Of a DNA stretch of 6,291 nt, positions 1 through 5,510 are shown piece by piece (the stretch's first letter is position 1; each line of letters opens with the position of its first letter). The translations under genes and the position numbers were made by a program. The stretch spans positions 1 through 6,291 of the forward strand of contig JAUVYU010000049.1 in assembly GCA_030602935.1 (NCBI GenBank), in the 5' to 3' direction. This stretch comes from Candidatus Bathyarchaeota archaeon. GTDB lineage: Archaea > Thermoproteota > Bathyarchaeia > TCS64. Under the pieces are notes generated by a model, which worked only from the letters and a program-made list of their open reading frames with translations, did not search any database and had not been told where the DNA came from.

Positions 1-8
1 GTACCTGT

Positions 9-665
9 ATGTCTGACCTCGTCGAGTACTACAGGGAGCGCGCTGAGGAGTACGATGAGATATACGAGTGGCGAGACCCTCACAGGCAGGAGGAGCAGTT
101 GATTCTGGGAGAGGCCATCAAGGAGAGCTTTGAGGGTCGGAGGGTCCTGGAGGTGGCATGTGGAACAGGGTACTGGACCAGGATCCTTTCGCAGACCGCT
201 GAGTCCATCATGGCTACGGACCTCGGCCAGGAGGTCATGGAGTTGGCCAAAGAGAAGAAGTATGCCTGCCCTGTGACGTTCAGGAAGGAGGACGCCTACA
301 ACCTCTCCTTCAGCAACGGATCTTACGACGGCGGATTCTCGTTCTCCTGGTTCTTACACATCCCGAGAAAGAGAGTCGACTCATTCCTGAAGGGTTTTCA
401 TCGAGTCCTTAAGGTGGGCTCTAGGGTCTTCATGGCTGACAACGCCTACATACCGGGAGTAGGGGGAAAGCTCATCAAACTGGCAAGCAGCGAAGACACA
501 TACAAAAAGAGGACCCTCAAAGACGGACGTGAGTTCACTATAATAAAAAATTATTACTCAGCCAATGAGTTGATTACGATTTTCAACAGACAGGTCAACG
601 GATTCGACCTAGATAATATATTCCACGGCAACTGTTTCTGGTACGTCAGTTACGAGATCACATGA
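9..665 (+). CDS. class I SAM-dependent methyltransferase (Methyltransf_11/25 type)
   Basis: A 218-residue protein with a Rossmann-type methyltransferase domain. Motif I, which binds S-adenosylmethionine, is VLEVACGTGYWT at residues 46-57. The acidic residue that usually contacts the ribose is D71 in ATDLG. D95 in the KEDAYNLSF stretch (93-101) fits the adenine-side position, and FHRVLKVGSRVFMAD (130-144) is the usual strand following the active site. The N-terminus (YYRERAEEYD, 7-16) is typical of small-molecule methyltransferases, which supports the ATG at 9, although only eight bases lie upstream so an earlier start cannot be excluded. The methyl acceptor cannot be told from sequence. The C-terminal third is richer in A+T than the rest. 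The stop codon overlaps the Shine-Dalgarno of the next gene, so the two are probably co-transcribed. The family call is firm; the substrate is unknown. Confidence 0.9.
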   Translation: MSDLVEYYRERAEEYDEIYEWRDPHRQEEQLILGEAIKESFEGRRVLEVACGTGYWTRILSQTAESIMATDLGQEVMELAKEKKYACPVTFRKEDAYNLSFSNGSYDGGFSFSWFLHIPRKRVDSFLKGFHRVLKVGSRVFMADNAYIPGVGGKLIKLASSEDTYKKRTLKDGREFTIIKNYYSANELITIFNRQVNGFDLDNIFHGNCFWYVSYEIT

Positions 666-668
666 GGT
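664..668 (+). promoter_or_regulatory. Shine-Dalgarno GAGGT for the YbaK-like gene
   Basis: GAGGT sits seven bases before the ATG at 676 and overlaps the TGA stop (663-665) of the upstream methyltransferase gene. This arrangement suggests translation coupling within one transcript and fixes the start of the downstream gene. Confidence 0.7.
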
Positions 669-675
669 ACATCAA

Positions 676-1161
676 ATGGTGAGAGAGAAGATCCCTTCTA
701 CTCGGGCGGTCTTGGCCCTTAAAAATGCGGGCGTCGAGTTTACACCTCATTTTTACAAGTATGACAAGGACGCAGTGACAGAGGCAGCAGCCGCAGAAGT
801 AGGGGTCTCCACCCACGAAGTGGTGAAGACATTGGTGATGGAGGACGACAGCGGGAGCCCCTTCATCGTCCTTATGCATGGGGACATGCAGGTGTCAACG
901 AAGGGACTGGCAAGGTTTCTAGGTGTCAAGAACGTGAGCCCAGTCAGTGTAAGGTCGGCTGAGAGGCTGACAGGATACTTGGTGGGAGGCATCACTCCCT
1001 TCGGGACAAGACGAGGGCTCAAGGTATACGTAGAGGAGTCTATACTCAGCCTTCCCAAGCTCTACATCAACGGGGGGAGGCGGGGGTTCCTTGTCGAGAT
1101 CTCTCCCGGAGACCTCGTGAAGGTCCTAAACCCAATTGCAGTTAATGCAGGACGAGATTAG
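676..1161 (+). CDS. ybaK: YbaK/EbsC-family Cys-tRNA(Pro) deacylase
   Basis: A 161-residue protein, nearly the same length as E. coli YbaK (159). YbaK-type enzymes are cytoplasmic trans-editing factors that hydrolyse cysteine mischarged onto tRNA(Pro). The hallmarks are present in order: K51 in VVKTLVM, equivalent to the essential YbaK lysine; GYLVGGITPFG (100-110), the substrate-pocket loop; and LYINGGRRGFLVEISPGDL (129-147), matching the C-terminal YbaK signature. HGDMQVSTKGLARFLG (68-83) matches the middle helix region. The ATG at 676 is supported by a GAGGT motif seven bases upstream. It probably forms an operon with the methyltransferase before it and ends just short of a hairpin shared with the convergent gene. 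Relatives with other specificities (ProX, aminoacyl-Ala editing) exist, so the exact misacylated tRNA is inferred. Confidence 0.93.
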   Translation: MVREKIPSTRAVLALKNAGVEFTPHFYKYDKDAVTEAAAAEVGVSTHEVVKTLVMEDDSGSPFIVLMHGDMQVSTKGLARFLGVKNVSPVSVRSAERLTGYLVGGITPFGTRRGLKVYVEESILSLPKLYINGGRRGFLVEISPGDLVKVLNPIAVNAGRD

Positions 1162-1178
1162 GAGAAGAAAATAGATAG

Positions 1179-1204
1179 CATTGTCTTATTATTATGAGAC
1201 AATG
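1179..1204. terminator. hairpin between convergent genes, likely terminator
   Basis: CATTGTCT (1179-1186) pairs perfectly with AGACAATG (1197-1204). The stem can extend inward through a T·G wobble and two A-T pairs to a four-base loop (1190-1193). It lies 17 bases after the YbaK-like stop and covers the last four codons and stop of the aminotransferase. On the minus strand it is followed by a pyrimidine-rich stretch (1162-1175), as expected for a terminator of the aminotransferase; on the plus strand no T-run follows. Terminator function is inferred. Confidence 0.45.
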
Positions 1205-2328
1205 TCTCGGTATCTCTCTATCAACCTGTCGATCTCAGCCTTCGTGTTGTAGAAGTGGGGGGAGGCTCTGATGTGGCCTCCATGGGCCTCACGGCCCGTC
1301 ACCTTAACCTTTTCAGCCATCAGCTTAGACGCCACCTCCGAGGCATTGGGTTCGAAGAAGCTGACGATGGGAGACTTGGTGCCCTCCGGCGTATACATCT
1401 CGTTGCCCAGGTCATGTGCCTCATTCCAGAGGTAGCCCGATAGCTCCAGGACTCTCTTCTCGATGGCCTCCATCCCTATCCCGTTAATGTACTCCAGCGA
1501 CTTCTCCAGAGCGTAGACCCCCTGAAAGTGGATCGTGCCGTACTCAAACTTCTCAGCACTCTCATTGTCCTCAGGGGGCTCCTCAGCGCGGTCCCCCTCC
1601 CAAATCTGGTTCTTCCAACCGATCCTGTCTGGCTCCAGTTCGCTGAGGGCGTCCTCCTTCACGTAGAGGAACGCGAGCCCAGCGGGCCCCATGAGATACT
1701 TGTAGGGGGCGGCTGAGAGGAAGTCCACGCCATCTTTCCCCACGTCGGTGACGAGGACGCCTAATGCCTGCGTGGCGTCGACGAGGACGCGGGCTCCGTG
1801 TTCGTGAGCGATGTCAGCTACCTCTTTCAGGTCGAACCTGAACCCGTTCACGTAGCTCACCTGGCTTACCTCTATCAGCCTGGTGTTGTCGTCAACGATC
1901 TTCTCCAGGTCAGCGACCTCGGTTCGACCGTCCTTCGCCTTTAATGCCCTGATCTCCACACCATTTCTCCTCAGGGTCGTGGTGTCCAGAGGGTTGTGCT
2001 CCCATTCTGGGAAGACGACGTTGTCGCCTTTCTCCCAGGAGATGCCGTTGACTACGACGTTGATCCCTGCTCCGGTGCACATGGTGAACGCTATCTCGTG
2101 AGGCATCGCCCCAACGAAGTCAGCCACCATCCCCCGGAGCTTGTTAGTCTTACCGAGCCATCCACTGAGAATGGTTCTATCCCCCTTGATGTCCAGGTTC
2201 ACCCATTCATCGATAAACTCGTCGTATCCCTCCTTTACCTGACGTGGAATAAGGCCGACGAAGGAGTTGTCTAGATACGTCCATTCCTTGAGCGCTGGAA
2301 AATCCGCTCTAATCTTCCCAATATCCAA
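1192..2328 (-). CDS. PLP-dependent aminotransferase class V
   Basis: A 378-residue fold-type I PLP enzyme. TGAGIN (85-90) is the phosphate-binding turn, EWEHN (108-112) is the conserved segment with the stacking histidine, and DATQALG (184-190) carries the aspartate for the pyridine nitrogen and Q187. AAPYKYLMGP (206-215) holds the Schiff-base lysine K210. EYGTIHF (262-268) is the loop contributed across the dimer, and R354 in HIRASPHFYNT is the likely substrate-carboxylate arginine. The only cysteine is C84, in the phosphate loop, so the SufS/IscS sulfur-accepting cysteine is absent. This argues against a cysteine desulfurase and for an aminotransferase, epimerase or lyase (isopenicillin-N-epimerase-like or kynureninase-like). 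The start is TTG: a TGA lies in frame three codons upstream and no ATG or GTG lies between. The specific substrate is unknown. Confidence 0.88.
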   Translation of the reverse strand: MDIGKIRADFPALKEWTYLDNSFVGLIPRQVKEGYDEFIDEWVNLDIKGDRTILSGWLGKTNKLRGMVADFVGAMPHEIAFTMCTGAGINVVVNGISWEKGDNVVFPEWEHNPLDTTTLRRNGVEIRALKAKDGRTEVADLEKIVDDNTRLIEVSQVSYVNGFRFDLKEVADIAHEHGARVLVDATQALGVLVTDVGKDGVDFLSAAPYKYLMGPAGLAFLYVKEDALSELEPDRIGWKNQIWEGDRAEEPPEDNESAEKFEYGTIHFQGVYALEKSLEYINGIGMEAIEKRVLELSGYLWNEAHDLGNEMYTPEGTKSPIVSFFEPNASEVASKLMAEKVKVTGREAHGGHIRASPHFYNTKAEIDRLIERYRDIVS

Positions 2329-2360
2329 CGTGGTTCACACATTAACCAATGTGGCAGATG

Positions 2361-2370
2361 GTTATTAATC
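2361..2370 (-). promoter_or_regulatory. TATA-like promoter of the aminotransferase gene
   Basis: Read on the minus strand, GATTAATAAC is centred about 38 bases before the TTG start. A transcript starting about 26 bases downstream would begin near 2340, giving a leader of about 11 bases. No Shine-Dalgarno is seen before the TTG, which suits a short-leader or near-leaderless mRNA. TAACCA/TGGTTA inverted half-sites flank the predicted start of transcription. Confidence 0.4.
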
Positions 2371-2382
2371 ACGTAGTCGAGG

Positions 2383-2405
2383 AAAAAAGTGGGAAAAAAG
2401 GGGGG
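2383..2405 (-). terminator. tandem oligo-T terminator of the amidohydrolase gene
   Basis: Directly after the TAA stop at 2406-2408, the minus strand reads a C-run, then two T6 tracts (2399-2394 and 2388-2383) separated by CCCAC. Runs of T after a gene, without need of a hairpin, are the usual archaeal intrinsic terminator. It separates this gene from the aminotransferase gene that follows on the same strand. Confidence 0.7.
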
Positions 2406-4019
2406 TTAGATACCCTCGTGGAGAACCTTGTACTCCTTATCTGGACCGGGCTTGGTGAGGGACCACTCAAATCCCCTCTGCGTGGTCACGTACTCCGGCC
2501 AAGGAAGGTCTATCGGAGGGTAGAAGTCCTTCGGCAGCAATGGGGCGACCCACTTAGAGCCGCCTATCCCGCCCCCCGTCCGTTCCACGAACTCCTGCTT
2601 CGCCGCAGCTAGGTCCGAGGGGTTGGTGACTAGGTCGACGATCGTGGCTCCGATGGTCTTAGCCGCGCAGATTATCCCGGGGTCAACGCAGGCGGCGTAC
2701 CCGTTCATCGCGTATCGCGCCCAGACTGGATACGTGTACTCCGGGTCAGGTCTCTCTAGGACAGCGTTTGCCGTGTACAGCCTCGTGGACGGAGCGGTCC
2801 ACTGGTAGTCGACGTAGTCGTCTGACCCCTGGGTCTCAACCCAGTTCGGGAAGAGGTGCCTGACCCTTTTGTCGGATGCATCTACCGGGGCTATCTCCTG
2901 GCATGCCTTGGTCAGGGGGTCCTCCATCGGCTCTAGGCCTATGTTCTCCTGTATCTTCCTGGCGAACTCTTTTGCTTCCTCGGGGAACACGGGTGGGCCC
3001 ACCTGCTTCAGGTTTCTGTAGAGTATATCCGAGAGTTTCACGTTGGCCAGGCCGCACCTGGTTCGGGCTATGAAGCGCTTCGTCACCCTCGAGCCCGTTA
3101 TCTGGGCAACCCCTTTGGCGGTGTTGTCCAGGACCCTCTCGATCTGCTCCTGCATCGCCAGGATAGGCGCCCTGTGGGCGTACTGTATCTGGGCGATGCG
3201 TGGGGGCAGGTTATCCGAGGTGCACTGTCCACCCACCATGATGTACTCGTTCAGTGTCCATGTTCCCGTGTATGGGAGCATCGTGTCCTCGACGTACTTC
3301 GTGGCTGTGTACATGAGGCAGACAGCGTCAAGGGCCGCGGGGATCCTGCCCCCTGAGTGTCCAGCTATCGGGAAGGGCGCATTACGAGGCTTAGGCCATC
3401 TTTCTGGATGTAGAGTCTCGAATGTGTAGAGCGTATTCCAGTAGGATCCGCCCTGTATCTCGCTCTTGACCCCATTTGTCCCGCTTGGGTGATAAGGAAG
3501 CGATGCATCAAAGTCGTCGAAGTAGCCCTTCGCTGCGTGTACCGGCTTGGAGCCGCAGACCTTCTCAGCGGGCTCGCCGAAGAGCTTCAGCGTGCCCTTG
3601 AGGCCGTGCTCCTCCATGGCAGCCTTTGCGGCCAGGAAGCCGAACAGGGAAGCCGTGCCAAGGGACGAGTGGGGGTCTGTGTGCCCGGCGGTCCAGGGGT
3701 GTAGGCTCTCGTCCCTGGACTTCCTGTAGGGAACCTGAGCCTGAGAGCAGCCTGGAACGGCGTCGTACTCCGAGAAGGCGCCTATTACGGGTTTTCCCTC
3801 TCCCCAGATGGCGCAGAAGGCAGTGGGCATCTCGCCGCTGCCCTCCTCCACCTCGAAGCCTTGCTCTCTCAGCAGTTTCACGTAGGCTGCGGCTGATCGG
3901 TACTCCCTGAAGGCTGGCTCGGCGTAGTGCCAGATCTCCTGGTGGAAAGCGGAGAGCCAGTCCGTGTTTTCGTCAACGTATTTTACTGCAGATTTCTGTG
4001 GTTTAGAGAACGAACTCAT
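2406..4019 (-). CDS. M20 family amidohydrolase, AbgB-like, with altered metal site
   Basis: A 537-residue cytosolic protein with no signal peptide. It follows the AbgB (p-aminobenzoyl-glutamate hydrolase subunit B) pattern along its length: the helical start (21-53, with HQEIWHYAEPAFREY), SEYDAVPGCSQ (83-93), GHTDPHSSLGTA (112-123), LFGEPAEKVCGSK (146-158), GYFDDFDASLPYHP (165-178), a lid/dimerisation domain (about 184-310, with GHSGGRIPAALDAV at 220-233), and the AAKTIGATIVDLVTNP helix (452-467). Compared with E. coli AbgB as I remember it, the ligand Cys is Asp (D115), the second Glu of the EE pair is Lys (K153), and the C-terminal histidines are missing; H117, E152 and H177 remain. There is an insertion around 204-219 and an extra Pro/Trp-rich tail of about 55 residues. 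The ATG at 4019 has a GGAGGT ten bases upstream. Family membership is solid; peptidase activity and substrate are uncertain. Confidence 0.88.
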   Translation of the reverse strand: MSSFSKPQKSAVKYVDENTDWLSAFHQEIWHYAEPAFREYRSAAAYVKLLREQGFEVEEGSGEMPTAFCAIWGEGKPVIGAFSEYDAVPGCSQAQVPYRKSRDESLHPWTAGHTDPHSSLGTASLFGFLAAKAAMEEHGLKGTLKLFGEPAEKVCGSKPVHAAKGYFDDFDASLPYHPSGTNGVKSEIQGGSYWNTLYTFETLHPERWPKPRNAPFPIAGHSGGRIPAALDAVCLMYTATKYVEDTMLPYTGTWTLNEYIMVGGQCTSDNLPPRIAQIQYAHRAPILAMQEQIERVLDNTAKGVAQITGSRVTKRFIARTRCGLANVKLSDILYRNLKQVGPPVFPEEAKEFARKIQENIGLEPMEDPLTKACQEIAPVDASDKRVRHLFPNWVETQGSDDYVDYQWTAPSTRLYTANAVLERPDPEYTYPVWARYAMNGYAACVDPGIICAAKTIGATIVDLVTNPSDLAAAKQEFVERTGGGIGGSKWVAPLLPKDFYPPIDLPWPEYVTTQRGFEWSLTKPGPDKEYKVLHEGI

Positions 4020-4029
4020 TTTTCGTAAA

Positions 4030-4035
4030 ACCTCC
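4030..4035 (-). promoter_or_regulatory. Shine-Dalgarno GGAGGT of the amidohydrolase gene
   Basis: On the minus strand, GGAGGT lies ten bases before the ATG at 4019. It is a perfect match to the archaeal anti-Shine-Dalgarno complement and settles the start codon. Confidence 0.75.
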
Positions 4036-4061
4036 AGATATCTATAATTGATATGTATATG

Positions 4062-4070
4062 TAAATTTAA
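4062..4070 (-). promoter_or_regulatory. TATA box of the amidohydrolase gene
   Basis: TTAAATTTA on the minus strand is centred near 4066. A transcript starting about 26 bases downstream (around 4040) would leave a leader of about 20 bases containing the GGAGGT at 4030-4035. The fit of TATA box, predicted start and Shine-Dalgarno makes this the best promoter call in the window. Confidence 0.5.
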
Positions 4071-4150
4071 GGTGTTGAAACCTGACTGCCATCGTTTAAA
4101 GAATGGCGATGGTTCAAGCGCCCAGTTGTTGAAAAAAAGGTCATTGGTGA
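4071..4150. other. core of the divergent intergenic region
   Basis: This is the central part of the 162-base gap between the amidohydrolase and the aKMT-like gene. It contains overlapping inverted repeats: GCCAT (4088-4092) with ATGGC (4103-4107), and CCATCG (4089-4094) with CGATGG (4107-4112). The two pairings share the left arm and exclude each other. There is also a direct repeat TGTTGAAA at 4073-4080 and 4127-4134, and an A7 run at 4132-4138. An operator for one or both divergent genes is possible but unproven. I see no gene here. Confidence 0.3.
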
Positions 4151-4159
4151 TTTAGTTTA
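4151..4159 (+). promoter_or_regulatory. TATA-like element before the aKMT-like gene
   Basis: TTTAGTTTA is centred 27 bases upstream of the ATG at 4182, the distance expected if that ATG is the first codon of a leaderless mRNA. No Shine-Dalgarno precedes this ATG, which agrees with the leaderless reading. A second AT-rich element at 4206-4215 (AAACATTTAG) stands at a similar distance from the alternative ATG at 4239. Confidence 0.35.
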
Positions 4160-4181
4160 ACGTATCGTTTTTATTACATGA

Positions 4182-4712
4182 ATGGGTTGGGTAAAAAGGA
4201 AATCTAAACATTTAGCGAGGAGTTATTATTTGACTGGAATGGGGTCGATAGCGCCTTTCGTGGCTTCACCGCTGCCCGTGGTCAGGAAGATGCTTGAGTT
4301 CGCTGATCTCAAGCCCGGTGAGACCCTGTACGACCTGGGATCTGGGGACGGCAGGATCGTCATCATGGCGGCGAAGGAGTTCGGGGCCAACGGTGTTGGC
4401 ATAGAGCTCAACAGACGCCTTCTAAGAGAGGCTGTGAGAAAGGGAAAAGAGATCCAGATCGTCGAGAAGGTGAAGTTCATCAACAGGAACATCTTCGACG
4501 TGGACATCAGCCCCGCGAACGTCGTCACCATGTACCTTACCACCGGTGCAAACGAGAAGGTCAGGCCTAAACTCGAGAGGGAGCTCGGGCCCGGGTCACG
4601 TATCGTCACTCATGACTTCTCGATCCCCGGGTGGGAGTACGTGAAGAACCTGAAGTTCAAGGAAGGGTATCGGAGTCACACGATATACCTGTACCAGATA
4701 AATTCCGACTGA
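4182..4712 (+). CDS. aKMT-like protein-lysine methyltransferase
   Basis: A 176-residue SAM-dependent methyltransferase that closely follows the crenarchaeal lysine methyltransferase aKMT, which modifies many cellular proteins including chromatin proteins. The match includes YDLGSGDGRIVIMAAKEFG (50-68, motif I), VGIE (72-75) with the ribose-binding E75, NIFDVDIS (103-110), VVTMYLTTGANEKVRPKLERELG (114-136), RIVTHDFSIPGW (140-151) and the final HTIYLY (166-171). I recall the family as about 160 residues, so this protein carries about 19 extra basic or aromatic residues at its N-terminus. An internal ATG at 4239 (M20) would give the family length. Bases 4182-4238 use A/T-ending codons unlike the rest, but LARSYYLTG reads like protein, so I keep the longer form with doubt. 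The gene stands alone, divergent from the amidohydrolase. Its protein targets here are unknown. Confidence 0.87.
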   Translation: MGWVKRKSKHLARSYYLTGMGSIAPFVASPLPVVRKMLEFADLKPGETLYDLGSGDGRIVIMAAKEFGANGVGIELNRRLLREAVRKGKEIQIVEKVKFINRNIFDVDISPANVVTMYLTTGANEKVRPKLERELGPGSRIVTHDFSIPGWEYVKNLKFKEGYRSHTIYLYQINSD

Positions 4713-4762
4713 TAGCTTTACTCTGTGAGCCAACTGCCCCGGATTCCATGTAACGTGAATTC

Positions 4763-4772
4763 TTGATTATAT
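4763..4772 (+). promoter_or_regulatory. TATA-like element in the spacer before the DUF123 gene
   Basis: TTGATTATAT is centred near 4768. A transcript from it would start around 4794, just before the long imperfect hairpin at 4805-4843. It could serve a small RNA or a DUF123 mRNA with a leader of about 125 bases. The evidence is composition and spacing only. Confidence 0.25.
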
Positions 4773-4869
4773 GAGGCGCGCGCACGAGGCGGAAGCTTAT
4801 GGACGCCTTCTCAGGCTACAGGGCTGTGGCCAGGGGGAAGGGCTTCTAGGCTTCATCAAGAAGGAGTAG
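4771..4869 (+). other. short GC-rich element: structured RNA or frameshifted gene remnant
   Basis: This 99-base stretch is GC-rich inside an otherwise mixed 207-base spacer. Read directly, it is a 32-codon ORF from ATG 4771 to TAG 4867. Its middle reads better one frame over: from ATG 4799, MDAFSGYRAVARGKG. Switching back near 4843 gives LLGFIKKE and the same stop, so the pieces join as RRAHEAEA, then MDAFSGYRAVARGKG, then LLGFIKKE with a net shift of zero. That pattern suggests a decayed gene tail. The same bases also fold: GGCTACA (4814-4820) pairs with TGTGGCC (4825-4831, one wobble), and GCCTTCTC (4805-4812) pairs with bulges to 4833-4843. I recognise no family, and the two readings cannot be separated by eye. 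Confidence 0.3.
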
Positions 4870-4904
4870 ATTGGTGCTTCCTGGATAACCTATTTCAGTC
4901 GCAT

Positions 4905-4910
4905 AGAGGA
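4905..4910 (+). promoter_or_regulatory. Shine-Dalgarno AGAGGA of the DUF123 gene
   Basis: AGAGGA lies nine bases before the ATG at 4920 and supports that start. The protein family's conserved GTY motif begins at residue 5, as expected for this start. Confidence 0.5.
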
Positions 4911-4919
4911 CGTATTGGC

Positions 4920-5348
4920 ATGGTTCTACGTGGCACGTACTGCCTCTGCATCTCCCTGAGGAGGGGGCTGGAGCTGGAGATCGGCGCCCTGGGCATGATC
5001 AGATTTGACCAGGGGCTGTACGTCTACGTAGGGTCGGCGTTGAACGGCCTGGAGGCTAGGGTCAGGAGGCACCTTAGGACCAGTAGGGGAGACTTCAAGG
5101 CTACTCACTGGCATATCGATTACCTCCTCAGGGAGCCCGAGGTGGAGATCGGGGGGGTCTACATTCTCTTGTCTGATCTGAGGGAGGAGTGCCGTATAGC
5201 GGAAGAGATCAAGAAATTGGGAACTTCGGTTAAGGGATTCGGCTGTAGCGACTGCCGATGCGAATCCCACCTGTTCAGGGTTGACTCATGTGATGCCCTA
5301 TCTGAGCTAGGGCTTGATAATGTGCGGCTGACAGAGTTCTTGGATTGA
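4920..5348 (+). CDS. standalone DUF123 GIY-YIG superfamily protein
   Basis: A 142-residue protein covering the whole DUF123 domain, a branch of the GIY-YIG nuclease superfamily. GTYCLCI (5-11) and GLYVYVGSA (32-40) are the two strands equivalent to GIY and YIG. GLEARVRRHLR (43-53) supplies the conserved arginine (R47) and H51. HWHIDYLL (63-70) is the family signature, followed by EECRIAEEI (89-97) and the cysteine-rich GFGCSDCRCESHLF (106-119). The three cysteines at 109, 112 and 114, with H117, could bind a metal. DUF123 occurs alone in archaea and, in some organisms, fused to endonuclease III, which hints at DNA repair, but no activity is established as far as I know. The next gene, on the same strand, also looks nuclease-like. 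Family assignment is firm; function is open. Confidence 0.92.
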   Translation: MVLRGTYCLCISLRRGLELEIGALGMIRFDQGLYVYVGSALNGLEARVRRHLRTSRGDFKATHWHIDYLLREPEVEIGGVYILLSDLREECRIAEEIKKLGTSVKGFGCSDCRCESHLFRVDSCDALSELGLDNVRLTEFLD

Positions 5349-5410
5349 TTGAGAAAGGGATTTTCCTTGAATTTCATCATGGAGGACGTATGCGGGGACG
5401 GTCAATCCCT

Positions 5411-5422
5411 ATAAGTTAAATA
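5411..5422 (+). promoter_or_regulatory. TATA-like promoter of the PD-(D/E)XK-like gene
   Basis: ATAAGTTAAATA is centred near 5417 and predicts a transcript start around 5443. That start falls just before the point where the reading frame of the next gene opens (5448) and 18 bases before an ATG at 5461 that is out of frame with it. The position fits a translation start near 5461 better than one at 5511. Confidence 0.4.
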
Positions 5423-5491
5423 TCATGCTTCGACCAAAAGGGGATAAGGGCTAGGTGGGGATGCGGCGCTGAACAGGTTCAGGAACGATCT

Positions 5492-5500
5492 GGAGGAGGT
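5492..5500 (+). promoter_or_regulatory. Shine-Dalgarno GGAGGAGGT, inside a hairpin
   Basis: GGAGGAGGT ends ten bases before the TTG at 5511, a perfect ribosome-binding match. It lies within an eight-pair stem: TCTGGAGG (5489-5496) with CCTCCAGA (5501-5508) around the loop AGGT. It could also simply encode Leu-Glu-Glu-Val-Leu-Gln if translation begins upstream. Confidence 0.4.
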
Positions 5501-5510
5501 CCTCCAGAAT

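Noticed and set aside
753..1058. Minus-strand 101-codon ORF opposite the YbaK-like gene
   Set aside because: It lies wholly inside a gene with clear family motifs and has no recognisable domain or ribosome-binding site.
3043..3429. Plus-strand 128-codon ORF opposite the amidohydrolase
   Set aside because: It is the antisense of conserved AbgB-like sequence, and its own protein has no family-like pattern.
1192..4019. A simple two-gene operon of amidohydrolase and aminotransferase
   Set aside because: Two T6 tracts and a separate TATA-like element lie in the 77-base gap, so independent transcription is more likely, although read-through is possible.
4226..4609. Minus-strand 127-codon ORF opposite the aKMT-like gene
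   Set aside because: It shadows the strongly conserved methyltransferase frame and has low-complexity Ser/Thr/Leu content.
4713..4919. tRNA or C/D-box RNA in the spacer
   Set aside because: There is no T-loop GTTCRA consensus with matching acceptor stem and no paired C and D boxes.
5438..5460. G-quadruplex in the G-rich leader
   Set aside because: Only three runs have three or more G; the fourth has two, so at most a weak two-tier structure could form.
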